DNA of 12,441 bases from an uncultured Streptococcus sp. Lineage in GTDB: Bacteria; Bacillota; Bacilli; Lactobacillales; Streptococcaceae. The notes beneath the pieces were generated by a model. That model worked only from the letters and a program-made list of their open reading frames with translations, ran no database searches and was not told where the DNA came from. Every line of letters starts with the position of its first letter. Position 1 is the first letter of the stretch. Positions 6,677-12,441 of this stretch are shown here, piece after piece. Position numbers and translations under genes: made by a program. The stretch covers positions 1-12,441 of the forward strand of contig CAJZGT010000026.1 of the NCBI GenBank assembly GCA_916048145.1. Reading direction: 5' to 3'.

Positions 6677-6968
6677 GTACGACGGGCATTCCGTTCATCT
6701 GAGGTGTAAGTCCTCTGTGGCTACCATATACTAGTAAACCCAAAAGTGATTCCCAAGCCTGACTATTGTGAGTAGCTGATCGAACGGCATTAGGATAGAC
6801 TGTTTAAGTCTGACGCTGGAAATAAGAATCGGCAGAGAAAGAGATAGAGAAACCTTGGCTATACGAATAGGCACGTGATAGTAAAGCGTATATAGTGGAT
6901 AAGGAGGCCAGTAACTCTAAAGTACAAATATGTAGTCGTAACCTATATGCGTAAACTACGTGAGAAAT
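6677..6968 (+). mobile_element. Group II intron 5' remnant (domain I-like), no maturase
   Basis: Non-coding and rich in short stems. It opens with GTACGACGGGCAT, close to the GTGYG start of group II introns, then GAGGTGTAAGTCCTC (6701-6715), a hairpin of the kind found early in domain I. Further on are GACGCTGGAAATAAGAATC, and a long broken stem CCTTGGCTATACG / CGTATATAGTGGATAAGG (6853-6865 with 6887-6904). It begins 2 nt after the T run of the rplA terminator, the position favoured by group IIC introns. No reverse transcriptase, domain V or 3' end is present in the window, so it would be a truncated scar. The right-hand limit is approximate. Another structured RNA cannot be excluded. From ~6969 to 7062 I see nothing identifiable. 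Confidence 0.55.
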
Positions 6969-7062
6969 TGAATTCGAACTAGAGAGGTGATTAATAGATT
7001 TATGCTATAGTCATGGCAGCTTGTATACTTTTGATTCTAGTTTATCAAATAATAGATTAGAA

Positions 7063-7092
7063 TTGTCAGATAATATAATTTTATGTTATAAT
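7063..7092 (+). promoter_or_regulatory. Promoter of the methyltransferase gene
   Basis: TTGTCA (7063-7068), an 18-nt spacer and TATAAT (7087-7092), 23 nt before the start codon. Confidence 0.7.
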
Positions 7093-7115
7093 AAAGAAAA
7101 AACAGAGGTGTTCAA

Positions 7116-7874
7116 ATGTCAGAAGCAGGTCATAAGTTTTTAGCAAAATTGGGGAAAAAACGCTTACGTCCAGGTGGAAAGCGTGCCACAGATTGGTTAA
7201 TTGTAGAAGGAGGATTTTCAAAAGAAAAGAGAATACTAGAGGTTGCCTGTAATAGGGGAACTACAGCAATTGAGTTGGCACAGCGTTTTGGTTGTAAGAT
7301 AACTGCTGTTGATATGGATGCTCAAGCTTTAGAAGTGGCTAAAAAATCTGCTGAAGCAGCAGGTGTTGGTCATTTGATCAGGTTTGAAAGAGCAAATGCA
7401 ATGAAACTTCCTTATGAAGATGCTAGTTTTGATATTGTTATAAATGAAGCTATGCTGACTATGCAAGCTGATCAAGCTAAGAAGAAATGTGTAATGGAGT
7501 ATCTAAGGGTTTTAAAACCTGAAGGTCTTCTCTTGACACATGATGTGCTTCTTAAGGAAGCTAAAGAGTCTGTCAGACAGGAATTATCACAAGCAATTCA
7601 TGTAAATGTAGGTCCTTTAACTCAAGATGGTTGGGAACAGGTGATGATAGAATCAGGTTATCGTGATGTGAAAGTATTGACTGGTGAAATGACATTAATG
7701 AAATTATCAGGTATGATTTATGACGAAGGTTGGCTAGGAACTTTGAAAATTTGTGTAAATGCTTGTAAAAAGGAGAATAGAAAGCAGTTTTTAACGATGT
7801 ATAAAATGTTTGCTAAGAATAAACAGAAATTGGGTTTTATTGCTATGGCTAGTTATAAATCGTCAAATCGTTAG
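7116..7874 (+). CDS. Class I SAM-dependent methyltransferase
   Basis: A 252-residue protein with a Rossmann-type methyltransferase domain. ILEVACNRGTTAIELA (about 40-55) is motif I, with CNRGTT in place of the usual GxGxG. ITAVDMDAQALEVAKKSA contains the acidic residue at the end of strand 2 that binds the SAM ribose. NAMKLPYEDASFDIVINEAML is motif IV/post-I, and LRVLKPEGLLLTHDVLL is the typical strand-5 region. The substrate cannot be deduced; the sequence is of the general Methyltransf_11/25 type. AGAGGTG (7104-7110) precedes the ATG. Its codons are more A/T-rich than those of the flanking ribosomal and apt genes. It lies directly right of the intron-like remnant, so it borders the probable rearrangement point. 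As I recall, a related gene also precedes apt in pneumococcus. Confidence 0.8.
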   Translation: MSEAGHKFLAKLGKKRLRPGGKRATDWLIVEGGFSKEKRILEVACNRGTTAIELAQRFGCKITAVDMDAQALEVAKKSAEAAGVGHLIRFERANAMKLPYEDASFDIVINEAMLTMQADQAKKKCVMEYLRVLKPEGLLLTHDVLLKEAKESVRQELSQAIHVNVGPLTQDGWEQVMIESGYRDVKVLTGEMTLMKLSGMIYDEGWLGTLKICVNACKKENRKQFLTMYKMFAKNKQKLGFIAMASYKSSNR

Positions 7875-7919
7875 ATAATTATTGATGTTAACTTTTCCTT
7901 TTTTCTTTCTTAAAAAATA

Positions 7920-7928
7920 TGCTATAAT
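7920..7928 (+). promoter_or_regulatory. apt promoter (extended -10)
   Basis: TGCTATAAT (TATAAT at 7923-7928) is a consensus extended -10, 32 nt before the apt start. Upstream is a T-rich tract with no clear -35. Confidence 0.7.
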
Positions 7929-7960
7929 AGAGAGTAAAAAACTTTGAAAGAAAGAAAAAG

Positions 7961-8473
7961 ATGAATTTAAAAGATTACATTGCAACAATTGAAAATTATC
8001 CGAAGGAAGGTATTACCTTCCGTGATATTAGTCCTTTGATGGCTGATGGGAATGCTTATAGCTACGCTGTTCGTGAAATTGTTCAGTATGCTACTGACAA
8101 GAAAATTGACATGATCGTGGGACCTGAGGCTCGTGGATTTATCGTGGGCTGTCCAGTTGCCTTTGAGTTGGGAATTGGTTTTGCGCCTGTTCGTAAGCCA
8201 GGTAAATTGCCACGTGAAGTCATTTCTGCTGACTATGAAAAAGAGTACGGTGTTGATACCTTGACTATGCACGCGGATGCCATCAAGCCAGGTCAACGAG
8301 TTCTTATCGTGGATGACCTCTTGGCAACAGGTGGAACTGTTAAGGCAACCATCGAAATGATTGAAAAACTTGGTGGTGTTGTAGCAGGTTGTGCCTTCCT
8401 TGTTGAATTGGATGAATTGAACGGCCGTGAAAAAATCGGTGACTACGATTACAAAGTTCTTATGCATTATTAA
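7961..8473 (+). CDS. apt: Adenine phosphoribosyltransferase
   Basis: A 170-residue enzyme, the standard length. It converts adenine plus PRPP to AMP and pyrophosphate, salvaging purine in the cytoplasm. The PRPP-binding signature [13 protein letters not shown] is at residues 114-126. The dimer/flexible loop region RKPGKLP is at 78-84, and the N-terminal hood [14 protein letters not shown] at 13-26 is characteristic of Apt. The ATG at 7961 is preceded only by a weak purine-rich stretch (GAAAGAAAGAAAAAG), so the ribosome binding site is poor, but protein length and N-terminus fit the family exactly. It is monocistronic, with its own promoter and terminator. Confidence 0.96.
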   Translation: MNLKDYIATIENYPKEGITFRDISPLMADGNAYSYAVREIVQYATDKKIDMIVGPEARGFIVGCPVAFELGIGFAPVRKPGKLPREVISADYEKEYGVDTLTMHADAIKPGQRVLIVDDLLATGGTVKATIEMIEKLGGVVAGCAFLVELDELNGREKIGDYDYKVLMHY

Positions 8474-8476
8474 TGA

Positions 8477-8499
8477 AAAACAGTCCCTAGGGCTGTTTT
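8477..8499 (+). terminator. Rho-independent terminator after apt
   Basis: AAAACAG (8477-8483) pairs with CTGTTTT (8493-8499), with CC/GG extending it inside. The T tail is short (four T), and A/T symmetry would allow some function in both directions. Confidence 0.75.
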
Positions 8500-8546
8500 C
8501 TCTACATTAGGATATAAAAATAGACTATAGCTAGTTAGAGAAAAAC

Positions 8547-8563
8547 TATAATTGAAAACTATA
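8547..8563 (+). promoter_or_regulatory. MET-box-like palindrome at the metA promoter
   Basis: TATAATTGAAAACTATA matches the streptococcal MET-box I recall (TATAGTTTSAAACTATA, assigned to the LysR-type regulator MetR/MtaR) at 14 of 17 positions. It overlaps the -35 hexamer. Two further ACTATA half-sites lie just upstream (8524-8529 and 8545-8550). Regulator identity is inferred from the consensus and from metA downstream. Confidence 0.5.
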
Positions 8564-8580
8564 TCTTCTTACAGTATAAT
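8552..8580 (+). promoter_or_regulatory. metA-dnaD promoter
   Basis: TTGAAA (8552-8557), a 17-nt spacer and TATAAT (8575-8580). A start near 8587 gives a ~170-nt leader that includes the second BOX element. Confidence 0.78.
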
Positions 8581-8610
8581 AAAAGGAACAAGTGTTTGAT
8601 TTTTAGTTTC

Positions 8611-8712
8611 ATACTCAATGAAAATCAAAGAGCAAACTAGGAAACTAGCCGCAGGCTGTACTTGAGTACGGCAAGGCAACGTTGACGCGGTTTGAAGAGA
8701 TTTTCGAAGAGT
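8611..8712 (-). repeat. BOX element (A-C type, no boxB), copy 2
   Basis: A ~102-nt imperfect palindrome starting ATACTCAATGAAAATC and ending GATTTTCGAAGAGT, with the core CTGTACTTGAGTACGGCAAGG. It is nearly identical to copy 1; differences include GGAAACTAG for GGAAGCTAG and CAACGTTGACGCGG for CGACGCTGACGGGG. It lies inside the inferred metA leader, ending 47 nt before the start codon. Strand is given by the same boxA-at-right convention as copy 1. Confidence 0.9.
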
Positions 8713-8759
8713 TTCAAACATATGCAATGATTCCTGAAAAGTACAGTTAGGAGAGGGTT

Positions 8760-9704
8760 ATGCCGATTCGAATTGATAAAAAATTACCAGCTGTTGAGAT
8801 TTTACGGACAGAGAATATCTTTGTCATGGATGATCAACGTGCGGCCCACCAAGATATCCGTCCCTTGAAGATTTTAATCTTAAATCTTATGCCACAAAAA
8901 ATGGTCACAGAGACCCAGTTGTTGCGCCATTTGGCCAATACACCCCTACAACTGGATATTGATTTTCTTTATATGGAGAGCCACCGTTCTAAAACAACTC
9001 GTTCAGAGCACATGGAGACCTTCTATAAAACTTTTCCTGAAGTCAAGGATGAGTATTTTGATGGGATGATCATCACGGGTGCTCCAGTTGAGCATTTGCC
9101 ATTTGAGGAAGTGGACTATTGGGAGGAATTTAGCCAGGTGCTTGAGTGGTCTAAGACCCATGTCTATTCGACCCTTCATATCTGTTGGGGTGCTCAGGCT
9201 GGACTCTACCTGCGCTATGGGGTAGAAAAATATCAGATGGACAGTAAGTTATCGGGTGTCTATCCTCAGGACACCTTAAAGGAAGGTCATCTTCTCTTTA
9301 GAGGCTTTGACGATAGCTATGTATCCCCTCACTCTCGGCATACGGAGATTTCTAAGGAAGAGATCTTAAACAAAACCAATCTCGAGATTTTATCAGAAGG
9401 TCCTCAGGTTGGGGTTTCGATTTTGGCTAGTCGTGATTTGCGAGAAATTTATAGTTTTGGGCATTTGGAGTATGACCGTGATACCTTGGCAAAAGAGTAT
9501 TTCCGAGATCGTGATGCAGGTTTAGACCCACATATTCCAGAAAATTATTTTAAGGATGATGATGTTAATCAGACACCTTGTCTTTGTTGGTCTTCATCGG
9601 CAGCCCTCTTTTTCAGTAACTGGGTGAATTATGCAGTCTATCAGGAAACCCCTTTTGACTGGAGAAAAATAGAAGATGATGCATCTGCATTTGGGTATTT
9701 ATAA
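8760..9704 (+). CDS. metA: Homoserine O-acetyltransferase (MetA family)
   Basis: A 314-residue MetA-family acyltransferase that activates homoserine for methionine synthesis. The catalytic triad is visible as Cys142 ([10 protein letters not shown]), His235 and Glu237 (SFGHLEY). Residue 111 is Glu ([12 protein letters not shown]). In characterised MetA proteins Glu at 111 goes with acetyl-CoA use and Gly with succinyl-CoA, so acetyl transfer is predicted although many records call it homoserine O-succinyltransferase. Start ATG at 8760 with AGGAG at 8749-8753. A promoter with a MET-box-like site lies ~200 nt upstream. dnaD follows 8 nt after the stop and shares the transcript. Confidence 0.94.
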   Translation: MPIRIDKKLPAVEILRTENIFVMDDQRAAHQDIRPLKILILNLMPQKMVTETQLLRHLANTPLQLDIDFLYMESHRSKTTRSEHMETFYKTFPEVKDEYFDGMIITGAPVEHLPFEEVDYWEEFSQVLEWSKTHVYSTLHICWGAQAGLYLRYGVEKYQMDSKLSGVYPQDTLKEGHLLFRGFDDSYVSPHSRHTEISKEEILNKTNLEILSEGPQVGVSILASRDLREIYSFGHLEYDRDTLAKEYFRDRDAGLDPHIPENYFKDDDVNQTPCLCWSSSAALFFSNWVNYAVYQETPFDWRKIEDDASAFGYL

Positions 9705-9712
9705 GAGGAATT

Positions 9713-10390
9713 ATGACATATTTAGACGCTTTTAAATCAGGGAACTTGGTTTTACCGAGTGCCCTGCTCTTGAATTTTAAGGAACTCTTTCCTTCTAGCG
9801 ACGATTTTCTGGTCTGGCAATTTTTCTATTTGCAAAATACGACAGGCTTAGAAGAAATGTCCCCAAGCCAGATTGCTGAAAGGATTGGCAAGGAAATTTC
9901 GGATGTCAATCAGGCTATTTCTAATCTGACGGAGAGGGGATTGCTTCAGTATCGAACCATCGAATTGAATGGTGAAATAGAATTGCTTTTTGATGCTAGT
10001 TTGGCTTTGGAACGTTTGGATAATTTGCTTGGAGCCGCTCGATCAAGTTCAGACCAGTTGACACCTCAAAACCAGCTCAAGGATTTGGTGGAAACCTTCC
10101 AGCAGGAATTAGGACGCTTGTTGACCCCTTTTGAGATTGAGGATTTGACTAAGACACTAAAGGAAGATGGAACCAGTGCTGACTTGATTAAGGAAGCTCT
10201 TCGTGAAGCGGTTTTGAATGGCAAACCAAACTGGAAGTACATTCAGGCGATTTTGAGAAACTGGCGCCATGAAGGTATCAAAAGTGTGGCTCAAATCGAG
10301 GCTAAACGGGCAGAGAGAGAAGCAAGCAATCCTCAGTTGACACAGGTATCTGCAGATTTTAGAAATGCTATGGATCTCTGGAAGGATTAA
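9713..10390 (+). CDS. dnaD: DnaD domain replication protein
   Basis: A 225-residue protein with the two-part architecture of DnaD. The N-terminal winged-helix region (about 1-95) includes SPSQIAERIGKEISDVNQAISNLTERGLLQYR. A linker follows, then a C-terminal helical DnaD/DnaB-II domain (about 120-190) with the YIQAILRNW motif (176-184) that in this family contributes to DNA binding. In Bacillus, DnaD helps DnaA and DnaB load the replicative helicase at oriC and at stalled forks. The ribosome binding site AGAGGA (9704-9709) overlaps the metA stop and lies unusually close to the ATG (3 nt). There is no internal promoter, so it is read from the metA promoter. Followed by the tpiA promoter; no clear terminator between. 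Confidence 0.88.
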   Translation: MTYLDAFKSGNLVLPSALLLNFKELFPSSDDFLVWQFFYLQNTTGLEEMSPSQIAERIGKEISDVNQAISNLTERGLLQYRTIELNGEIELLFDASLALERLDNLLGAARSSSDQLTPQNQLKDLVETFQQELGRLLTPFEIEDLTKTLKEDGTSADLIKEALREAVLNGKPNWKYIQAILRNWRHEGIKSVAQIEAKRAEREASNPQLTQVSADFRNAMDLWKD

Positions 10391-10423
10391 TCCATGTAAG
10401 CAGGCTTGAAATCCGAGTAAGAT

Positions 10424-10452
10424 TTGCAAGCTGTGTCTAATTGTGATAAAAT
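10424..10452 (+). promoter_or_regulatory. tpiA promoter
   Basis: TTGCAA (10424-10429), a 17-nt spacer and TAAAAT (10447-10452) with an upstream TGA making an extended -10. Confidence 0.8.
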
Positions 10453-10487
10453 AAGTAGAAAATAAATTGAAAAAAGAGGTATGTGAA

Positions 10488-11246
10488 ATGTCACGTAAAC
10501 CATTTATCGCTGGTAACTGGAAAATGAACAAAAATCCAGAAGAAGCTAAAGCATTCGTTGAAGCCGTTGCATCAAAACTTCCTTCATCAGATCTTGTTGA
10601 AGCAGGTATCGCAGCTCCAGCTCTTGATTTGACAACTGTTCTTGCTGCTGCAAAAGGTTCAAACCTTAAAGTTGCTGCTCAAAACTGCTACTTTGAAAAT
10701 GCAGGTGCTTTCACTGGTGAAACTAGCCCACAAGTTTTGAAAGAAATCGGTACTGACTACGTTGTTATCGGTCACTCAGAACGTCGTGACTACTTCCATG
10801 AAACTGACGAAGATATCAACAAAAAAGCAAAAGCAATCTTTGCAAACGGTATGCTTCCAATCATCTGTTGTGGTGAGTCACTTGAAACTTACGAAGCTGG
10901 TAAAGCTGCTGAATTTGTAGGTGCTCAAGTATCTGCTGCATTGGCTGGATTGACTGCTGAACAAGTTGATGCCTCAGTTATCGCTTATGAGCCAATCTGG
11001 GCTATCGGTACTGGTAAATCAGCTTCACAAGATGACGCACAAAAAATGTGTAAAGTTGTTCGTGACGTTGTAGCTGCTGACTTTGGTAAAGAAGTTGCGG
11101 ATAAAGTTCGTGTTCAATACGGTGGTTCTGTTAAACCTGAGAACGTTGCTTCATACATGGCTTGTCCAGACGTTGACGGTGCCCTTGTTGGTGGTGCGTC
11201 ACTTGAAGCTGAAAGCTTCTTGGCATTGCTTGACTTTGTAAAATAA
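10488..11246 (+). CDS. tpiA: Triosephosphate isomerase
   Basis: A 252-residue TIM-barrel enzyme interconverting dihydroxyacetone phosphate and glyceraldehyde 3-phosphate in glycolysis. Catalytic residues are all present: Asn10 and Lys12 in AGNWKMN, His96 in VIGHSER, and Glu168 in [11 protein letters not shown], with loop 6 following. The phosphate-binding YGGSV is at 211-215. The ATG at 10488 is chosen because AGAGGT (10475-10480) sits at good spacing and the protein then begins [14 protein letters not shown] as in relatives; a TTG 21 nt upstream is in frame but lies before the ribosome binding site. Codon use is strongly biased towards that of highly expressed genes. Monocistronic, with a strong promoter and terminator. 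Confidence 0.98.
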   Translation: MSRKPFIAGNWKMNKNPEEAKAFVEAVASKLPSSDLVEAGIAAPALDLTTVLAAAKGSNLKVAAQNCYFENAGAFTGETSPQVLKEIGTDYVVIGHSERRDYFHETDEDINKKAKAIFANGMLPIICCGESLETYEAGKAAEFVGAQVSAALAGLTAEQVDASVIAYEPIWAIGTGKSASQDDAQKMCKVVRDVVAADFGKEVADKVRVQYGGSVKPENVASYMACPDVDGALVGGASLEAESFLALLDFVK

Positions 11247-11259
11247 TCTAAGTTATTCC

Positions 11260-11310
11260 AGACAGACAGTCAAAAGCACTAGGTGACTTTGACTGCCTGT
11301 CTTGTTTTTG
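11260..11310 (+). terminator. Rho-independent terminator after tpiA
   Basis: A long stem formed by AGACAGACAGTCAAA (from 11260) and TTTGACTGCCTGTCT (11288-11302), with one mismatch, followed by GTTTTTG. It would strongly isolate tpiA from the pseudogene behind it. Confidence 0.93.
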
Positions 11311-11342
11311 TTTGGAGAGTTCTTGTGAAATAGGAATTTTTT

Positions 11343-11968
11343 CCTACAGGAGCTGGTAAGACGACCTTGATCAATCTACTCATACGTTTTTATGATGTTA
11401 GAGCAGATATAATCTTGGTTGATGGGCAGGATATTCACCAGTTGTCATGCCAAGACTACCGCCGTCAGTTTGGGATGGTCTTACAGGATGCTTGGCTTTA
11501 TGAAGGTACGATCAAAGAAAACCTCTATTTTGGAAATCTTAACGCCAGTGACGAAGAAATAATAGAAGCCGCCAAAGCGGCCAATGTAGACCACTTTATC
11601 CGAACTCTTCCTAGTGGTTACAATATGGAGATGAAGCAATAGTCAAGTAATATTTCCCTCGGGCAAAAACAACTCTTGACCGTCGCGCGTGCTCTCTAAC
11701 CAATTTTAAAATTCTCATTTTTGATGAAGCGACTTCCTCTGTTGATACCCGTTTGGAACTCTTGATTCAAAAAATCACGAAACGGTTGATGAAAGGAAGG
11801 ACCAGCTTTGTCATTGCACATCGCCTTTCGACCATTCAAGAAGCAAATAAGATTCTCGTTCTTAAGGATGGACAGATTATTGAGCAGGGAAATTATGAAA
11901 GCTCACTCCAAGCAAAAGGCTTTTATTATGAACTTTACCAAAGCCAATTTTCAAGCCAATCTGATTAA
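11343..11968 (+). pseudogene. ABC exporter ATPase remnant (5' truncated, stops and frameshift)
   Basis: Encodes most of an ABC-exporter nucleotide-binding domain. Homology starts abruptly at Walker A (PTGAGKTT, 11343 on). The Q-loop (GMVLQDAWLYEGTI), the signature ISLGQKQ (11652 on), Walker B ILIFDEAT (11711 on), D-loop SSVDTR and H-loop IAHRLST follow. The membrane domain and everything before Walker A are missing. An in-frame TAG at 11640-11642 breaks it. A missing base near 11697 then shifts the frame by -1: ARAL ends in TAA in the first frame, while the rest of the Walker B region continues in the other. The C-terminus (QGNYESSLQAKGFYYELYQSQF) looks complete. Most like the second half of a heterodimeric multidrug exporter subunit; not functional as it stands. 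Confidence 0.9.
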
Positions 11969-12044
11969 ATCAGCTAATAAAATAATGTCAAACTTTTCTT
12001 AAATTATCAGTCTATTGCAACTTTTCTCATGTGAGTCATTTGGC

Positions 12045-12073
12045 TTGCTATTGGTTTTCTTTAGTAGTATACT
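12045..12073 (+). promoter_or_regulatory. dpr promoter
   Basis: TTGCTA (12045-12050), a 17-nt spacer and TATACT (12068-12073). The -10 lies inside the perfect 10-bp palindrome TAGTATACTA (12065-12074), which could also be an operator. Confidence 0.75.
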
Positions 12074-12079
12074 AAGAGA

Positions 12080-12101
12080 GTAAACACTAAGAAGTGCTTA
12101 C
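12080..12101 (+). promoter_or_regulatory. Stem-loop at the 5' end of the dpr mRNA
   Basis: GTAAACACT (12080-12088) pairs with AGTGCTTAC (12093-12101) around an AAGA loop, with one A-C mismatch. It starts about 7 nt after the -10, so it would be the very 5' end of the transcript. There is no T run, so it does not look like a terminator; a role in mRNA stability is possible. Confidence 0.5.
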
Positions 12102-12128
12102 AAATAATAATGAATGAGGTAAAATAAA

Positions 12129-12441
12129 ATGGTAGAATTGAAAAAAGAAGCAGTAAAAGACGTAACATCATTAACAAAAGCAGCACCAGTAGCATTGGCA
12201 AAAACAAAGGAAGTATTGAACCAAGCTGTTGCTGATTTGTACGTAGCCCACGTTGCCTTGCACCAAGTACACTGGTACATGCGTGGCCGTGGTTTCCTTG
12301 TATGGCATCCAAAAATGGATGAGTACATGGATGCTCTTGATGGTCAATTAGATGAAATCAGCGAACGCTTGATCACACTTGGTGGTAGCCCATTCTCTAC
12401 TTTGACAGAATTCCTTCAAAACAGTGAAATCGAAGAAGAAG
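12129..12441 (+). CDS. dpr: Dpr, Dps-like peroxide resistance ferritin (3' partial)
   Basis: The first 104 codons of a Dps-family protein, cut by the window end. A Lys-rich N-terminal tail (about 1-25) precedes the first ferritin helix. The inter-subunit ferroxidase residues expected for Dpr can be seen: His48 (QVHWYMRG), His60 (VWHPKMDEY), Asp64, Asp75 and Glu79 (DGQLDEISE). These match the S. suis Dpr numbering I recall, shifted by one. Dpr assembles as a hollow 12-mer that oxidises and stores Fe(II), preventing hydroxyl radical formation; in catalase-free streptococci it is a main defence against H2O2. Start ATG at 12129 with GAGGT (12116-12120). It has its own promoter and a leader stem-loop. 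Confidence 0.95.
   Translation, partial: MVELKKEAVKDVTSLTKAAPVALAKTKEVLNQAVADLYVAHVALHQVHWYMRGRGFLVWHPKMDEYMDALDGQLDEISERLITLGGSPFSTLTEFLQNSEIEEE

Noticed and set aside
6862..6869. TACGAATA, an exact match to the combox recognised by the competence sigma factor SigX.
   Set aside because: It lies inside a predicted stem of the intron-like remnant, about 250 nt from the next gene, which has its own sigma-A type promoter. A chance 8-bp match in a 12-kb window is quite likely.
10467..10487. TTG start giving a 7-residue N-terminal extension of TpiA.
   Set aside because: It precedes the ribosome binding site AGAGGT; the ATG at 10488 gives the normal 252-residue enzyme.
11808..12002. A 64-codon frame overlapping the ABC remnant.
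   Set aside because: It is out of frame with the clear ABC homology (H-loop, C-terminus) and has no recognisable content.

Overview
The window looks like chromosome from a mitis-group Streptococcus (S. mitis, S. oralis, S. pneumoniae or a close relative). Three things point there. Two copies of the ~100-nt BOX repeat are present. The proteins closely resemble pneumococcal ones as I remember them (PepV, BrnQ, PepA, DacB/LdcB, L11, L1, Apt, MetA, DnaD, TpiA, Dpr). Extended -10 promoters (TGnTATAAT) also recur. All genes lie on the + strand, and most transcription units end in a clear rho-independent terminator.

Layout. Bases 1-1412 hold the end of dipeptidase pepV, a uracil-DNA glycosylase-like gene and a small rhodanese gene, with a BOX element between the last two. 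Bases 1492-2908 are a monocistronic branched-chain amino acid carrier gene (brnQ) with its own promoter and terminator. Bases 2927-5183 are a very tight three-gene operon: M42 aminopeptidase pepA, a HIT-family protein, and a lipoprotein L,D-carboxypeptidase (dacB/ldcB). Bases 5200-6674 are the rplK-rplA ribosomal operon (L11, L1). Each of its two genes is preceded by a similar GTGGGAG...AACCAC stem that fits an L1 repressor site, and the spacer carries a ~100-nt palindrome whose core resembles BOX.

Directly after the rplA terminator (from 6677) is ~290 nt of structured non-coding sequence resembling the 5' end (domain I) of a group II intron, with no maturase gene. It lies at what appears to be a rearrangement junction: the genes before it (pepV...rplA) and after it (methyltransferase-apt-metA-dnaD-tpiA-dpr) are far apart in the pneumococcal reference order as I recall it. 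Beyond it come a SAM-dependent methyltransferase, apt, then metA-dnaD behind a promoter with a MET-box-like palindrome and a BOX element in the leader, then tpiA. Between tpiA and dpr lies a 5'-truncated, stop-containing and frameshifted remnant of an ABC-exporter ATPase. The window ends inside dpr.

Functionally this is mostly housekeeping: peptide and amino acid acquisition (pepV, brnQ, pepA), wall peptide trimming (ldcB), translation (rplK, rplA), purine salvage (apt), methionine synthesis (metA), replication initiation (dnaD), glycolysis (tpiA) and iron/peroxide protection (dpr). I found no new defence, secretion or biosynthetic system. The points of interest are regulatory and evolutionary: the doubled L1-site motif, the BOX-like element with different arms, the intron scar at a synteny break, the MET-box-like site, and the decayed ABC gene.
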